DNA of 42,354 nt from Gnetum montanum (Eukaryota; Streptophyta; Gnetopsida; Gnetales; Gnetaceae). A program made the position numbers and the translations under genes. Location of the stretch: contig MNCI01004661.1 in the NCBI GenBank assembly GCA_015680685.1, positions 1,288,781-1,331,134 of the forward strand. Direction: 5' to 3'. The notes under the pieces were generated by a model. The model was not told the DNA's origin, did not search any database, and worked only from the letters and a program-made list of their open reading frames with translations. This document shows, piece by piece, positions 1 through 10,789 of this stretch (within the stretch, counting starts at the first letter, position 1; each line of letters starts with the position of its first letter).

Positions 1-2
1 TC

Positions 3-311
3 CTAGCCTCGAATTTTTTGATTTTCTTCCTAACCCCTACACCTTTGGTAGTCATCATTACTATATCTCCCGATCCATATCAGCCATACCACAACTTAGC
101 CAATGAACTTACACCGAAGCAAGGTATCAATTACATGATGATTCATTTGCCCTTGCTAATATAAGATTATGTTGTGTGTGCAGATAGCGATCATGCAATA
201 ACAGACCGGATCTGGAGGGAACACATGGCATGGAGCGACGCTGGAAGCCGATATGCAAGGAGCAAGATTGATGGCATGCTTACTGATGGACAATGGAAGG
301 TGCAATCTTGA
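3..311 (+). pseudogene. Unassigned open frame with one in-frame stop, 5' end outside the window
   Basis: One frame runs from the window edge to a TGA at 309-311, broken only by a TAA at 162-164. The second half reads like real protein: charged and Trp-rich, with stretches such as DRIWREHMAWSDAG and SKIDGMLTDGQWK, unlike the AT-rich surroundings. A possible splice acceptor (GTGTGTGCAG) ends at 183, so the frame could also be a last exon with the TAA in its intron. It lies about 245 bases upstream of a polypurine tract and LTR, so it may belong to a retroelement interior or to a host gene cut by it. I do not recognise the family. Confidence 0.3.
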
Positions 312-555
312 CATTGGCAGCAGTAACACTTCTTTTTCTCTCTCTCTTTCTTTCTTTCTCGGCTACCAACTAAGGCCTAATGTCATTGTAATAAGGTGTT
401 CACCCTTGTTGTTATGAACACCAGTTTTGTCAAGTCTTGTAATGATGATCCGTTCACATGTCATCCCATTAGTTCCATTCCCCTCAATAATTCCATACCT
501 TCCCGATATTATTGTAAGGAACTCGAGGATGAGTTTTCATTCAGTCATGGGGGTA
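312..555 (+). mobile_element. 3' internal end of LTR element A, with polypurine tract
   Basis: No gene is seen. A CT-rich run lies at 330-360. The last ~40 bases (about 513-555) resemble the sequence before the 3' LTR of element I and before the older LTR at 1616: an 'aactc-aggat-agttt' block, then TCAGTCATGGGGGTA. The purine tract TGGGGGTA ends directly at the LTR start at 556, as expected of a plus-strand primer. This makes the 556 LTR a 3' LTR of a plus-oriented element whose body lies left of the window. Confidence 0.6.
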
Positions 556-1536
556 TGATGGGACGCGATTCGCATGAGCCACGATATTGTGGCCGCCATG
601 ATATTGCATCCCCTGTGATATCACGTATGCGATATCGCGTCGTCCCCTATGATGTCACGTACGCGATATCACAGTCCGTCGCCATATCTATAAATAAGAG
701 GCGGCTCTTCCTTGTTTCTCCATCCTGAGTTAGAAGTAGGGAAACTCTGGCAATTTGATCACTCTAGAGATAGAATATTTTCCATGTGCCCGCAGTAGGA
801 GTCCTAAAGCGAAAGGATCTTTATTCAAGCAACATTGTACCTAAACACAAGTTGTGTATGGCAATAAAGATGAACTTCTTGGATAAACCTTGCAGTGCAT
901 GGAATAGGATTTTATTTATTATTTTCTCTCTCACCCTTAAACTCCTAGAATGCAGAATGAGTACGACTTGATTACGAGCATCTAGTGTGACTACTTGGTA
1001 ACCCAGTGGCGTATCTAGGATCTACGCTTGGTAATCCCAGTGGTAGTCCCAGATGTGTACAGTTAGTCAAGGAATCGGCTACTCATCACACTTAGGCTAG
1101 ATAGATTCTCTCAACCCTTTCCTCCTAGTTAAGTGCCTCAGTACGACCACTTCGAGCACGTGCATTACGCGTGGTGATCCCAGCAACAATTAGCATTTGG
1201 TAGCTGCAGTTGCATCGGTTCAGGGCGTGTATGGTAAGTGGGAACGGATGCTAACGCTAGGTAATTTAGACTTAGTCATTAGTTAGAGTTAGTTAGTTTC
1301 TCAACCCTTCACCTCAATAGCATAGGAGAAAAACATAAAAGACCATAAAAATCATATACCTTGGACTTACTTAACCATACACCGTGACAACTACAAGTAA
1401 GCCTGAGAAGACAATGAATGATTAACCCCAAGTGTTCCATGGGGTGTGTAGGCACTTAGTCTGCAGAGTTCGATTGGATCGTGCATGCTACGCTCGTTTT
1501 GTATGGTTGAGTGTAGGGGTACCTCGCCACTCATCA
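556..1536 (+). mobile_element. LTR A, 3' LTR of a gypsy-type retrotransposon (981 bp)
   Basis: It starts TGATGGGACGCGA and ends CGCCACTCATCA, so it has TG...CA termini. U3 carries several GATATC/GATATT-centred CpG-rich repeats (about 583-672), followed by a TATA box (CTATAAATAAGAGG, about 688-701). The downstream part matches the solo LTR at 2616-3565 closely and the element I LTRs at both ends. It directly follows a polypurine tract. No target duplication can be judged, because the 5' end of the element is outside the window. The open frames at 396-728 and 786-971 lie in or across it and are not genes. Confidence 0.82.
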
Positions 1537-1615
1537 TCAGCCCATAATTTTTGTAATGAAACTTTGTATATTTATATATAACTTAAGGATGAGTTTTTAG
1601 TTAGTTGTGGGGGTA
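1537..1615 (+). mobile_element. 3' internal remnant of an older LTR element, with polypurine tract
   Basis: This 79-bp piece ends AGTTGTGGGGGTA directly before an LTR start at 1616. It repeats the arrangement at 513-555 with a diverged sequence. It is the last internal segment of an older, related element, which LTR A appears to have entered just upstream. Confidence 0.55.
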
Positions 1616-3612
1616 TGATGAAACCTGATCTGCTAGGTAGCTAAGTTGTGCAAATACAATGAAGCATCATTTTATCAAGTGTATCAATCAGCTAAGATAT
1701 CACACATGCTACGTCACATTTGCATCAACACATCCTCTTCAATGCATCTCAGTTGGTTGCTACATCACATTTGCTATATCCTAGATGTTATATCACATCT
1801 ACTATAACTTAGCTGCATTGACGCATCCTCATTAATGCATCCCCATTGATGCAACCAAATGAGTTAATGCATTTGCATCGATGCAGTGTCTATATTTGCG
1901 TATAAATATGCGAGCACCCATCGCTTATTTAGCACCATTTGGTCAATAGTATAGCTGAACTCTTAAAGTTCGTTTCTATAATCTTAGCAAATAGTTAGTG
2001 AGTGCTTGTAGCATGGGTTTGATTAAATTGTACAATGTCTTATTCAAGTGGCATTGTACCTAGACACATTCCATGAACAGTAATAAGATCGAGATTGATT
2101 CATATTCATTGCAGTACTTTGACTTAGAATAGATTTTATTTCAATGCAATTTACTTTTTATGTACTTAGCTAATATTTACATTTGTATGCACATTAATTA
2201 ATCAGCAAAATTATTATGACTAGTTTTGAGCATAAACATGTATTCACTTGGTAATTCCAACAACATTATTGCTTGGTTTGCCTAGTAGTATAACACTTGG
2301 TAATCCCAGTAGTGGATATGTGAGTTCAGAATATGTATGGCAAGCTGGGAATGAACACTCATCACCCTTACGATAGTTATAGGTTTAATTTTTTTATTAA
2401 TTAGATTAAATAATTAGTTCCTTTGTTATTAATTAGTTTAGCTCAAGGCCCCAACAACATCAATAATCATATGCCTCACTTTGGACTAAATCCTATATGA
2501 TAAAACTACTACTAGCCCAAGTGGAAAGACAATGACCTACAATCGATGCTTAATGATCTAGATACAATACTAGTCCCATCCACATATTTTGATGAGATCG
2601 TGTGTACATGCTTGTTGATGAGATGCGATTCGCATGAGACATGATATCGCGTCATCCCCTGCGATGTCGCGTACGCAATATCGCGGTCCACCGCCAAATC
2701 TATAAATAAGAGGCGGCACTCCCCTTATTCCTCATCCTAGGCTTAAAGTAGGGAAACTCTGGCAAATTGATCACTCCAGAGATAGAATATTTTCCATGTG
2801 CCCGCAGTAGGAGTCCCCAAGTGAATGAACCTTTGTTCGAACAGCTTTGTACCTGAACGCAAGTTGTGTACGGCAATAAAGACGAGCTTTGTGGATAAAC
2901 CTTGCAGTGCATGAAATAGGTTTATTACATATTATTTCCTACATGTTATTTATTACCTGCATTAGCGCGGCATGAGTACGACTTGATTACGAGCATTGAC
3001 GAATGTGTATGGCTAATCAAGAAATCGGCTGCTCATCGTGATTAGATTCTCTCACCCTTAACTCCTAAAATGCAGAATGAGTACGACTTGATTACGAGCA
3101 TCTAAGGATGTGTACGGCTAGTCAAGGAATCGGCTGCTCATTACGTTTAGGCTAATTTAAGTGCCTCAGTACGACCACTTCGAGCACGTGCGTTACATAT
3201 GGTAATCCTAGTAACGATTAGCGTTTGGTAGCCACAGTTGCATAGTTCAGGGTGTGTACGGTAAGTGGGAACGGATGCTGATGCTAGTTAATTTAGACTT
3301 AGTCATTAGTTAGAGTTAGTTAGCTTCTCAACCCTTCACCTCAATAGCATAAGATAAAAACATTTTAAAAACTATAAAAATCATATACCTCGGACTTACT
3401 TAACCATACACCGTGACAACTACAAGTAAGTTTAGGAAGACAATGAATGATTAACCCCAAGTGTTCCATGGGGTGTGTAGGCATTTAGTCTACGGAGTTC
3501 GACCGTATCACGTGTGCTATGCTCGTTTCGTATGGTTGAGTGTAGGGGTACCTCGCCACTCATCACTTGTGATTTGTATGATTGGCCATAGGGGACACTC
3601 TACTACTCACCA
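1616..3612 (+). mobile_element. Older, diverged LTR, interrupted by a solo LTR
   Basis: It begins TGATGAAACCTGATC after a polypurine tract, has a TATA box (GTATAAATATGCG, about 1900) and ends near 3612 with a block (ATAGGGGACACTC...CACCA) recognisably related to the end of the other LTRs. The body 1616-2615 continues at 3571-3612. The 2616-3570 stretch is a later solo LTR plus its duplicated target. Without it the LTR would be about 1,042 bp. The U3 has lost the GATATC palindromes and holds repeated GATGCA/TGCATC words instead. Strong divergence from LTRs A and B shows greater age. Confidence 0.65.
2616..3565 (+). mobile_element. LTR B, solo LTR with perfect 5-bp target site duplication
   Basis: This 950-bp LTR starts TGATGAGATGCGATTC and ends CGCCACTCATCA. 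It is flanked on both sides by CTTGT (2611-2615 and 3566-3570). There is no internal region, so it is the product of recombination between the two LTRs of one insertion. U3 holds GATATC/GATGTC repeats and the TATA box CTATAAATAAGAGG (about 2699-2712). It matches LTR A through most of its length, including the end motif. Confidence 0.9.
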
Positions 3613-4529
3613 AACTTTTATTTTACTAATCATCTAAAGTTCTTCAGAAATGTTTAAATTGATTAATGTTGTTTTAAATGATGAAAAGAATGATGAAAAA
3701 GTAAGAAAAGTAAGAGAGAGAATAGTAACAAGAGTAATGGGAGCTAATGAGAATTTACTATTTGATATATTAACTATAAAAACTTTCCAGACTTCATCAA
3801 ATCGTCTAATTATTGTTCATCAAATGAATCATCCAAGAATTCATTCATCAGATTTTCATTATTCAAATAGATGAAATGACCTCATGCTTTTAGAAATGGA
3901 TTGGGACTATTATGCATCTTTTAGAGTCAAGGTTGCATTGTTCATTTACTTTGTAAGATGGAATTGTAAGGGGTATTTGGAACCAAATTAATAAAGAGAC
4001 TCTTGAACTTTTAAGTCCATTTCATCAATTTTTTAAAGATAATCATAAGGAAAACATCCTAAGGTTTTTACCTTGGTTTAAAAGCTTTCCATGTACTCTA
4101 CTTTTCAACATACCCTAGTTAGGAGGAAGAGGGGTATTGGAATTGAAACTTTTTTTTTAAAACCATATCTACCCACAACCACATAGTTAAATTGGAACTT
4201 TATCACTTAGTATTGGCCCCTACAATTGAGCCTATAACTTGGAACTTCCAAAGCAAATCTTACCACTATGCTAACACCTCATTATTATAACTTAAAAATA
4301 CACCGTAGTATAATTTTTTTAGCAAGTGCTTTTAATGAAAAATTTCAATAACATTGTGATTTTTTTCATCATGAGGCATGAAGGTTATATGCATCTATGA
4401 GCTCCATGATCAACAAAAAAATCATATTAAATCATATTTTATTACCTTGTCTTCTATTATATAAATTTAAGAAAAATTGAAATTTGAAATTTCAATTAAA
4501 CATAATATATGTACACGGAAAAGCTCATG
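3613..4529. other. AT-rich stretch without a recognisable gene
   Basis: A 74-codon plus-strand frame at 3650-3874 is lysine- and isoleucine-rich, as expected from base composition, and matches nothing I know. A short minus-strand tRNA-like remnant (TTAGCATAGTGGTAAGA as reverse complement, about 4258-4275) is the only structured signal. Confidence 0.4.
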
Positions 4530-4657
4530 GAATATATCTATGAATTGACAAGTTGCTAGAGAGATGCTTTCACTAGTATTTTTCTTCCTGCCAGAATATC
4601 TCTATGAATTGACAAGTTGCTAGAGAGATGCTTTCACTAGTATTTTTCTTCCTGCGA
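4530..4657. repeat. Two-copy tandem duplication, 64-bp unit
   Basis: Units at 4530-4593 and 4594-4657 are nearly identical. Each contains TATGAATTGACAAGTTGC and ends TTTTTCTTCCTGC. The stretch from here to 5142 is upstream flank of the ribosomal-protein gene and holds no gene of its own. Confidence 0.85.
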
Positions 4658-5142
4658 GTTTGGCTTGCGAATTAGCAAGGGTGTGCTGATTGAAAAATAT
4701 TGGAAAAAGATTCGGCTATAAAAAAAGCCTATTATGTTATGGGTATTTTGCAAATATATTTTAAAATAATTTGTATAATATACATTCAGAAAACATGTAT
4801 AAAACATGTATAAACCAAGGTTAACTCTACACATGGTGCTAGAACCTGAAATAAATAAAACACGTTAAGTATGCCCAAGATTTACAGAAAATTATAACGG
4901 AGTGCTAACGAGTGCCTCACGTCACAAATGAATCAAATCATGGCGACTAGAAAGCAATTCAGCTTTTCAGTTAAACCCAATTGAAAACGCAGATGTACTG
5001 TGAACAACGATCTGAGGTCGGACTGAAGGGGTTTTGACAATGGAGGACCTCTGAAACTGAAAATCACACCAGTACGATCACCAAGTACAGGGAGAACGAT
5101 ATCGTTGTCATCATCGAAGCTCGCAGGAATCATTCATCAACA

Positions 5143-6518
5143 ATGGCGTCGTCGTCGTCGTCGTCGTCGCTGTTGCTCAAGGTGAATTCGTGCTCAGCAT
5201 CCATAGTTTCTGATCTGAGCGTAGGGGGCAGCCATCTGCTAAGAAACCTGCTCACATGGAAGGGCGTCAATTTCCTGACGCACGTCAAGCGCGGCCCTGC
5301 GCGGCTGCGCAACTACGATTTCGCCGAGAAAAACGGTTTCGTGAAGGGCATCGTGGCGGAGATCATGCACGATCCCGCGCGAGAGGCGCCGCTGTGCAGA
5401 GTGAAGTTCAGGTATCCGTTCGCGTCGCAGGAATTCTTCATGGCCGTCGAGGGAGTGCACGAAGGCCATCCCATTTACTGCGGAAAGAACGCGCCGCTCG
5501 CCCCGGGAAATGTTTTGCCGCTCTCGTCCATTCCGATCGGAACGCCCATCTCGAATGTTGAGCACCGCCCCGGCGATGGCGGCCGATTCTGCCGCGCTGC
5601 CGGCGCCCAGGCCGTTGTTCTTAGCCACAATTTCCAGGAGCAGACTACCAGGTTAGGGTTTGTTTGTTGCAAGGTTGTGGTACCTTCGCAAGAATGATTG
5701 GAATGTGTTTGATTTTATGCTTGCTGAAAAGTTGCTTTTGTCGTTTTTTTGCCATTGTGCGCTTTTGTTTGCTTTGATGCTTGTAGAAGGTGTCTAGCTT
5801 CTGGTAGAAAGAGCGGCACATGTTTGGTTTTATGCGCACCGTTAATTTTTTGGCATGAGTTTTAGTTTTAGTACTGTTTGTAAAAAGAGCCATGTGTTTG
5901 GTTTAATGCTCCATGTTGAAGTTCTACTTTTTGTAAAGTCGTTTGTTTTTAGTATGGCTGATAGAAAGATTGGCAAATGTTTGATGTAATACCTGTCTGT
6001 TTATCCTTTAATCAAGTATTAGTTCACTGGATTTGGTGACTGTTGCCCTTACTGATTGAAAAATATAAAATGAAATAGAATTCGTCTTACTTGGCAAAAG
6101 TAGGAGCAGATTTTGGACTTGGTTTACATTTTCACAAGAAAATAACTTAAATGCTTATTTGGCAATAATGTTCATCATTATTTGAAGCACTCTGTAAATT
6201 TAATGCAACCTTGAACTTCATAGGATCAAGCTTCGCTCCAAAACTGAGAAGACTGTATCAAGTAGCTGTAGAGCAGTGATCGGCAAGGTTGCTGGTGGTG
6301 AAGCAAAACCACCATTGGGTAAGGCAGGAAGGGCCTATTATAAATACAAGCTCAAAGGAAAACGCTGGCCCATTGTCCGTGGTGTTGCCAAGAATCCAAT
6401 TGACCATCCTCATGGTGGTGGTAGCCATGGACATATTCGCACAGTAGGCCGAAATGCTTCACCAGGTCGAAAGGTTGGATACATAATGGCTAAGAGGACT
6501 GGGCGCTCACGCAAGTAG
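5143..6518 (+). CDS. RPL8: Cytosolic-type ribosomal protein uL2 (RPL8 family) with atypical N-terminus
   Basis: Large-subunit protein uL2 binds 23S/28S-type rRNA beside the peptidyl-transferase centre. Exons are 5143-5651 and 6224-6518; the intron is 5652-6223 (GT-AG, codon split AG/G), giving 267 aa against about 258-260 for plant RPL8. From about residue 45 it aligns throughout with eukaryotic uL2: [64 protein letters not shown], then [15 protein letters not shown] and [12 protein letters not shown]. The HPHGGG loop and its histidines are kept. The usual first residues (GRVIRAQRKG) are absent and replaced by [14 protein letters not shown]..., from a (TCG)n run. An in-frame stop lies near 5038 and no earlier ATG intervenes, so 5143 is the natural start. 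Exon 1 is far more GC-rich than its surroundings. The sequence is divergent from normal RPL8, so this is probably a paralogue; organelle targeting of the leader is possible but unproven. Confidence 0.85.
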
Positions 6519-7715
6519 GCTGGCAATGCACAACATTCTCCAATCAAGGTGTGTATAACATCTTATATAGGCTTCAAGGTTATGTACTCTTTGGACTGTA
6601 AACCGAGAATTTCAGTGAATTAAATCATTTATGTATGGATCTCAATTCAAAGTCACTGTGGAATTTACTGTTAGTTTTGAAATGATTGGGAACCTTAACT
6701 ATTTTGAATGGTTGAATGAAGCAGAAACTGTGTTGATTATTTTTTTTATTCATGATTTTTATCTCTGCGATGCTATTTTCCCGGGAAAATTAAAAGGATT
6801 GTGTAAATGATATTTGATAAACTTGTCCGAATAATTTTGGCTATTCGCCTACCTTATTTCTTTCAACTTAGGGATTGATCGTTAAAAAGGCGTTTCTAAT
6901 CTATATATTAAAGGCTTGCTTTTAAAGTACATGCATTATATATTTTGTATAGCAGTTTATAAAAGCAAAATGTCCCATTCCCCGACATGTAGAAAACCAA
7001 TGCAACGATGGAGTTTAACAAAGTCACATTTTCTGGCCCCTAAATTTGCCTTTTTAACAAATGGAGTGTAAGTTCATTGTGAATCATTTAATCACCAAGC
7101 TATTTTTCAAGAAAATGATTTTGTTTACTTGCTATGCTTTCTTTTACCGATCCTTTTTCATTTGGCAGCTTTGTCTTTGTGCAGAAAACTACTACTGGAC
7201 GACAGTACTTTTGAACCAGTGCTTTTCCACTCTTATCCAAAACTGAGGCTTTCTCGGACCGGATGGGAGACGTCTCCCAGTTCCGTGCAACAAATGAACA
7301 AATTGACATTAATAACTTGCAATTTCCCCGTCGTAGATACCTTTTTTGGGAAGCGTTTTACTTGGTTGAGAACGCCTTGTGGATTTCCAATTGTCAAGAG
7401 TTCTCTATAAAACTGTTCAAAACACATTGTGGTTTCAAAAGTTAAAAATGCTTTATGGGTAGACTTCTGAACATTAAGTGCATTACATATGTGGGTTTCT
7501 GGTCGATTATTGTAACCTGTTCTCGTACTACCAGTGACTGTTTTAGGCATTTCATTTACTTTTCTAAAATATTCTGTTACAAGCTTTTGAATGTCAATTT
7601 GGCTGTTTTGACTCCCTTTTTAGGTGTTAATTTCACTTCAATTTTGCTTATATTAGTTTCTTAGTTTTTCTAAACATCTCTTTTCTAATATTTCCAGTTT
7701 TTATGCTTGTTTCAG
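6519..7715 (+). other. Downstream flank or 3'UTR intron of the uL2 gene
   Basis: A donor-like ATCAAG/GTGTGT lies at about 6542-6553, just after the stop codon, and an acceptor TTTCAG ends at 7715, so a 3'UTR intron is possible. Overlapping frames on both strands at 7061-7664 have no recognisable motif, and no frame looks favoured. I see no separate gene here. Confidence 0.3.
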
Positions 7716-7763
7716 GGTCGTGCAATTGAAGATGAGAAACTTCAGCAACTCATGGAATTTTAA
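7716..7763 (+). other. Possible short exon (3'UTR exon of uL2 gene or tail of another transcript)
   Basis: After a pyrimidine stretch and CAG, a 15-codon frame reads GRAIEDEKLQQLMEF and then TAA. It looks like protein-coding sequence, but no upstream exon in a matching phase is evident. If transcribed with the uL2 gene it would be untranslated, because the uL2 stop precedes it. Confidence 0.2.
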
Positions 7764-9316
7764 TGCATACGTTACTGTGACCGGTCATTTAGCTGGGTCT
7801 TCAGTAATCTTTATAATTCAATCATCCACGTGTTTTTGGAAAAGTGGTTAGACCCAAATTTGTGGACGCTTCTAGCGTTGTCTTCTTCTAAATGCGTAAT
7901 TTTCCCCCAAGTTTATAACGGTCATTTCTGTATTTTTTTCCTTTCTTATTTCGTTTTAATCCATTCTGGCTATTTTTAATGGCTCGCTTTTTCAAGGAAG
8001 ATGCGACCATGGTTCAATTTTCGTTTGCACTTACTCTCTAAGAAGGTCGATTCTATCTTCACGTCAATTAATTCTCCTGGGGGCTAAGTAGGAGATATTT
8101 GTTTTGACAGAGGCCAATATCCAACGGTATTCTGTGATGTACAAAATTTTAAAAATTGGTTATTAATATTAACATTTTTAAAATATTATATTTAAGTTTG
8201 GGGTTATCCACTTTTGCTGTTCAAAACTCTATTAATTCGTCATTACAAACCCCAAAAATAGAGTATTAATTTATGCATGGGCATTATTACGTCTAACCTA
8301 TTTGTCAATGGCAAAGAAATGTGTGGTTAGGGAAGCTCACGGATAAGCATAGATACCTGAAATCCCGTGAGTTGCAGAAAGACCATTCTGTGAGGTCAGC
8401 CATTGAGTGCACATGTTAAGGGTATTGTGTAAATGTTCAATGCAAGTTAATTAATTGATTTGTTTTACATTGTGAAATACTTTGTGTACTTGGGTCGTTG
8501 TCATATACAATAGGTTATCTTCCATGGCAGCCAGACTTTAGAGGTAACAACCGCATTTGTTTTCTTACCAGATTGTTGGATAATGGTTTTCTACCGTGGT
8601 TCTATCGTTTAGCATATAATTTTCCCCGTTTACTCGAAATTGTGAGAGATGCACAAATTTTGGTATAAAAAATATTAAAGCAAATCATTTTTAATTTTCA
8701 TTATCATTCTAGCCTTGTTTTAACAATGTAGATTCAACTTATTGTAATTTTATTTTAAGATATGGTTTATCCATTTTCTTTTAATGTCCTTTTAGTTTGC
8801 AGCCCCTAGCTTCTACCACTACAATTACAACAGAAAAAGCAATAACACAAGAAGCCTAATGTAAAGATATTCACATTAGCTTTTGTTGCTATTTGTTCTT
8901 TATTTGTGATTGATGCTTTTTTTTTTTTTTTCCAACGAAGAGTTCTCACCTCCTTACAAGAAACCCTTTAGTAAGAAGCAAAAACCAATGAAAGCACTTT
9001 TTCTTACATTAGAGGGGAGGGTTTTCATGATTGGTTATTAAAAAAAAAGAGACATGTTCAAAACAATTGAGCTTTTTCTTTGGACTCTCTCTTTGATTAT
9101 GTGATGTGATGTATTCTGATTTTTAATATTGTTATTCATTTTTTGGGGTCCAAAATTCACCTTTTACTTTCATGATTTACATCGACAAAGATGAACAAAG
9201 CTCAACTTACACTTCCAAGCATTTGGAGATACATATCAACTCCAAAATCACTTAAATATCATCATCATCATCATCCTAGTCATGTCCCAACAAAATAAGG
9301 CTTCCTACATAAGTAC
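7764..9316. other. Intergenic AT-rich DNA, no gene seen
   Basis: There is no long frame, no recognisable protein and no RNA gene. Poly-T runs (about 8917-8933) and an ATC microsatellite (about 9257-9273) are the only structures. Confidence 0.5.
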
Positions 9317-9534
9317 GTAAGTTATTTTTGTCAATTGCATTTATGAAGAGCTAGATTTTTGTTTTTTTTTTTTTTTTTTTTTGCAATTTATGCATATACA
9401 CTCCCAAGTAGATTCTCTCATAATCAATGTAAGTTATTTTTGTCAATCGCATCTATGAAGAGCTAGATTTTTGTTTTTTTTTTTTGCAATTTATGCATAT
9501 ACACTCCCAAGTAGATTCTCTCATAATCAAGCCA
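9317..9534. repeat. Two-copy tandem duplication, 112-bp unit
   Basis: Copies start at 9317 and 9429 with GTAAGTTATTTTTGTCAA. Each continues through a long poly-T and ends CTCCCAAGTAGATTCTCTC. The poly-T length differs between copies, consistent with slippage. Confidence 0.9.
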
Positions 9535-9660
9535 ATTTTGGCTCACATGTGTACACTTAAAAATGATGTTAAACTAATTTCATGGTTAAATTCAAGCCAA
9601 TTTTGGCTCACGCCTGTATACTTGCCAATGATGTTAAACCCATTTCATAGTTGAGTGTTA
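9531..9660. repeat. Two-copy tandem duplication, 65-bp unit
   Basis: The units start with GCCAATTTTGGCTCAC at 9531 and 9596 and both continue to AATGATGTTAAAC...TTTCAT. They abut the 112-bp duplication. GCCAATTTTGGC is itself a short palindrome. Confidence 0.85.
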
Positions 9661-9766
9661 GGTTCATTATTGTAACCAGTTGTAGCAAGCATAAAATAGA
9701 ATCAAAGTAATATCCACTCCCTATTCCCCAAAATCCATGACACTTTGGTGTCACAGCTCTAATATC

Positions 9767-9860
9767 ATTAGCAATCTCTTGAACCTCAAGGCAGATTATT
9801 GTTGCTCTTTTACATTAGCAATCTCTTGAACCTCAAGGCAGATTGTTGCTCGTTTACAAG
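9767..9860. repeat. Two-copy tandem duplication, 47-bp unit
   Basis: ATTAGCAATCTCTTGAACCT is present at 9767 and again at 9814, followed in both by CAAGGCAGATT. It is the third local duplication within 550 bp. Confidence 0.85.
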
Positions 9861-10789
9861 TAATAATTGGGTATTGCTAAATTTTATTTTATTTTTCTTT
9901 AAAAAATACGGTTTACTCGTATAAAATCATGCCCTATCTAGGTGTCTTCCCGTTTCCTGAATTACTATTAGAGCTAGCTGCTCTCCTTTGTTTTAGTATA
10001 TTCCGAAAGACGATCTAAAATTTCTCGTATACATGCTGCACAAATTGCTACCTGCCATCCTTTGTTTTAGGATTCCAAAAACCTAACTAAAATTTCTGGT
10101 ACAAAGGATGATGGTACATTTGCGAAAAAATTATAAAACTTGTGATTACAGCAGTGATGAGATTCTCTTGATTTGGAAACTCTGAAGTAATATGTTCGAT
10201 TCCCTGGGCACTGCAAAAGCTTCAGTAGATTTATATATGCCTACTCAGAATATGGTCATGTCCAGGGTGATTGTGAGAAATAAAATTTCATGTAAAATTT
10301 ACAAAAGAAATTCCATTTCCCTGTTTTGGCTTGCACAAGGAAACGTAACAGTGTAGATACGAGAGTAGGATATAAGAAATGTTAAAAACAAGAGTTCCTT
10401 TCAGATGTGAAAAGTATTTTGCCATTGCTTTTAAGAAATGCATATGTTGGACAAACTCCTTTTCATTTCCGACAAACCCTATCCTGCTCACTGTGCTCAA
10501 GATTTGAATTCATCATGCACTCGTGTAATTAATGTAATTTAAAGAATAAATTTTAAGCAACGATACAGTAATATCGAGATAGTAACCATGATCTCTTAGC
10601 GATGGACTTGTAAACAGTTTCGGATCTTCTGAGGAACTTCTAAATTTCGCTCTGGATTTAATTTTAAGCAACTGAACATGTCGCTATTAATTGAACTATT
10701 TTACATCACTTGGATAAAGAATAGAAGCAACCTAATCATACAAGCCTATGATTTTTATTCTATGATCCAGAAAGAATGAAAAGTATAGT
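9861..10789. other. 3' flank of the phosphate-transporter gene, no gene seen
   Basis: A 70-codon minus-strand frame at 10288-10500 has no family resemblance. A tRNA-like B-box (TGTTCGATTCCCTGG, about 10193-10207) marks a possible SINE remnant. The 3'UTR of the minus-strand gene must extend into this stretch, but no clear poly(A) signal can be singled out. Confidence 0.4.

Noticed and set aside
5239-5628. 129-codon minus-strand frame over uL2 exon 1
   Set aside because: It is a shadow of a GC-rich true exon. The plus-strand protein is a clear uL2 match, and the antisense product resembles nothing.
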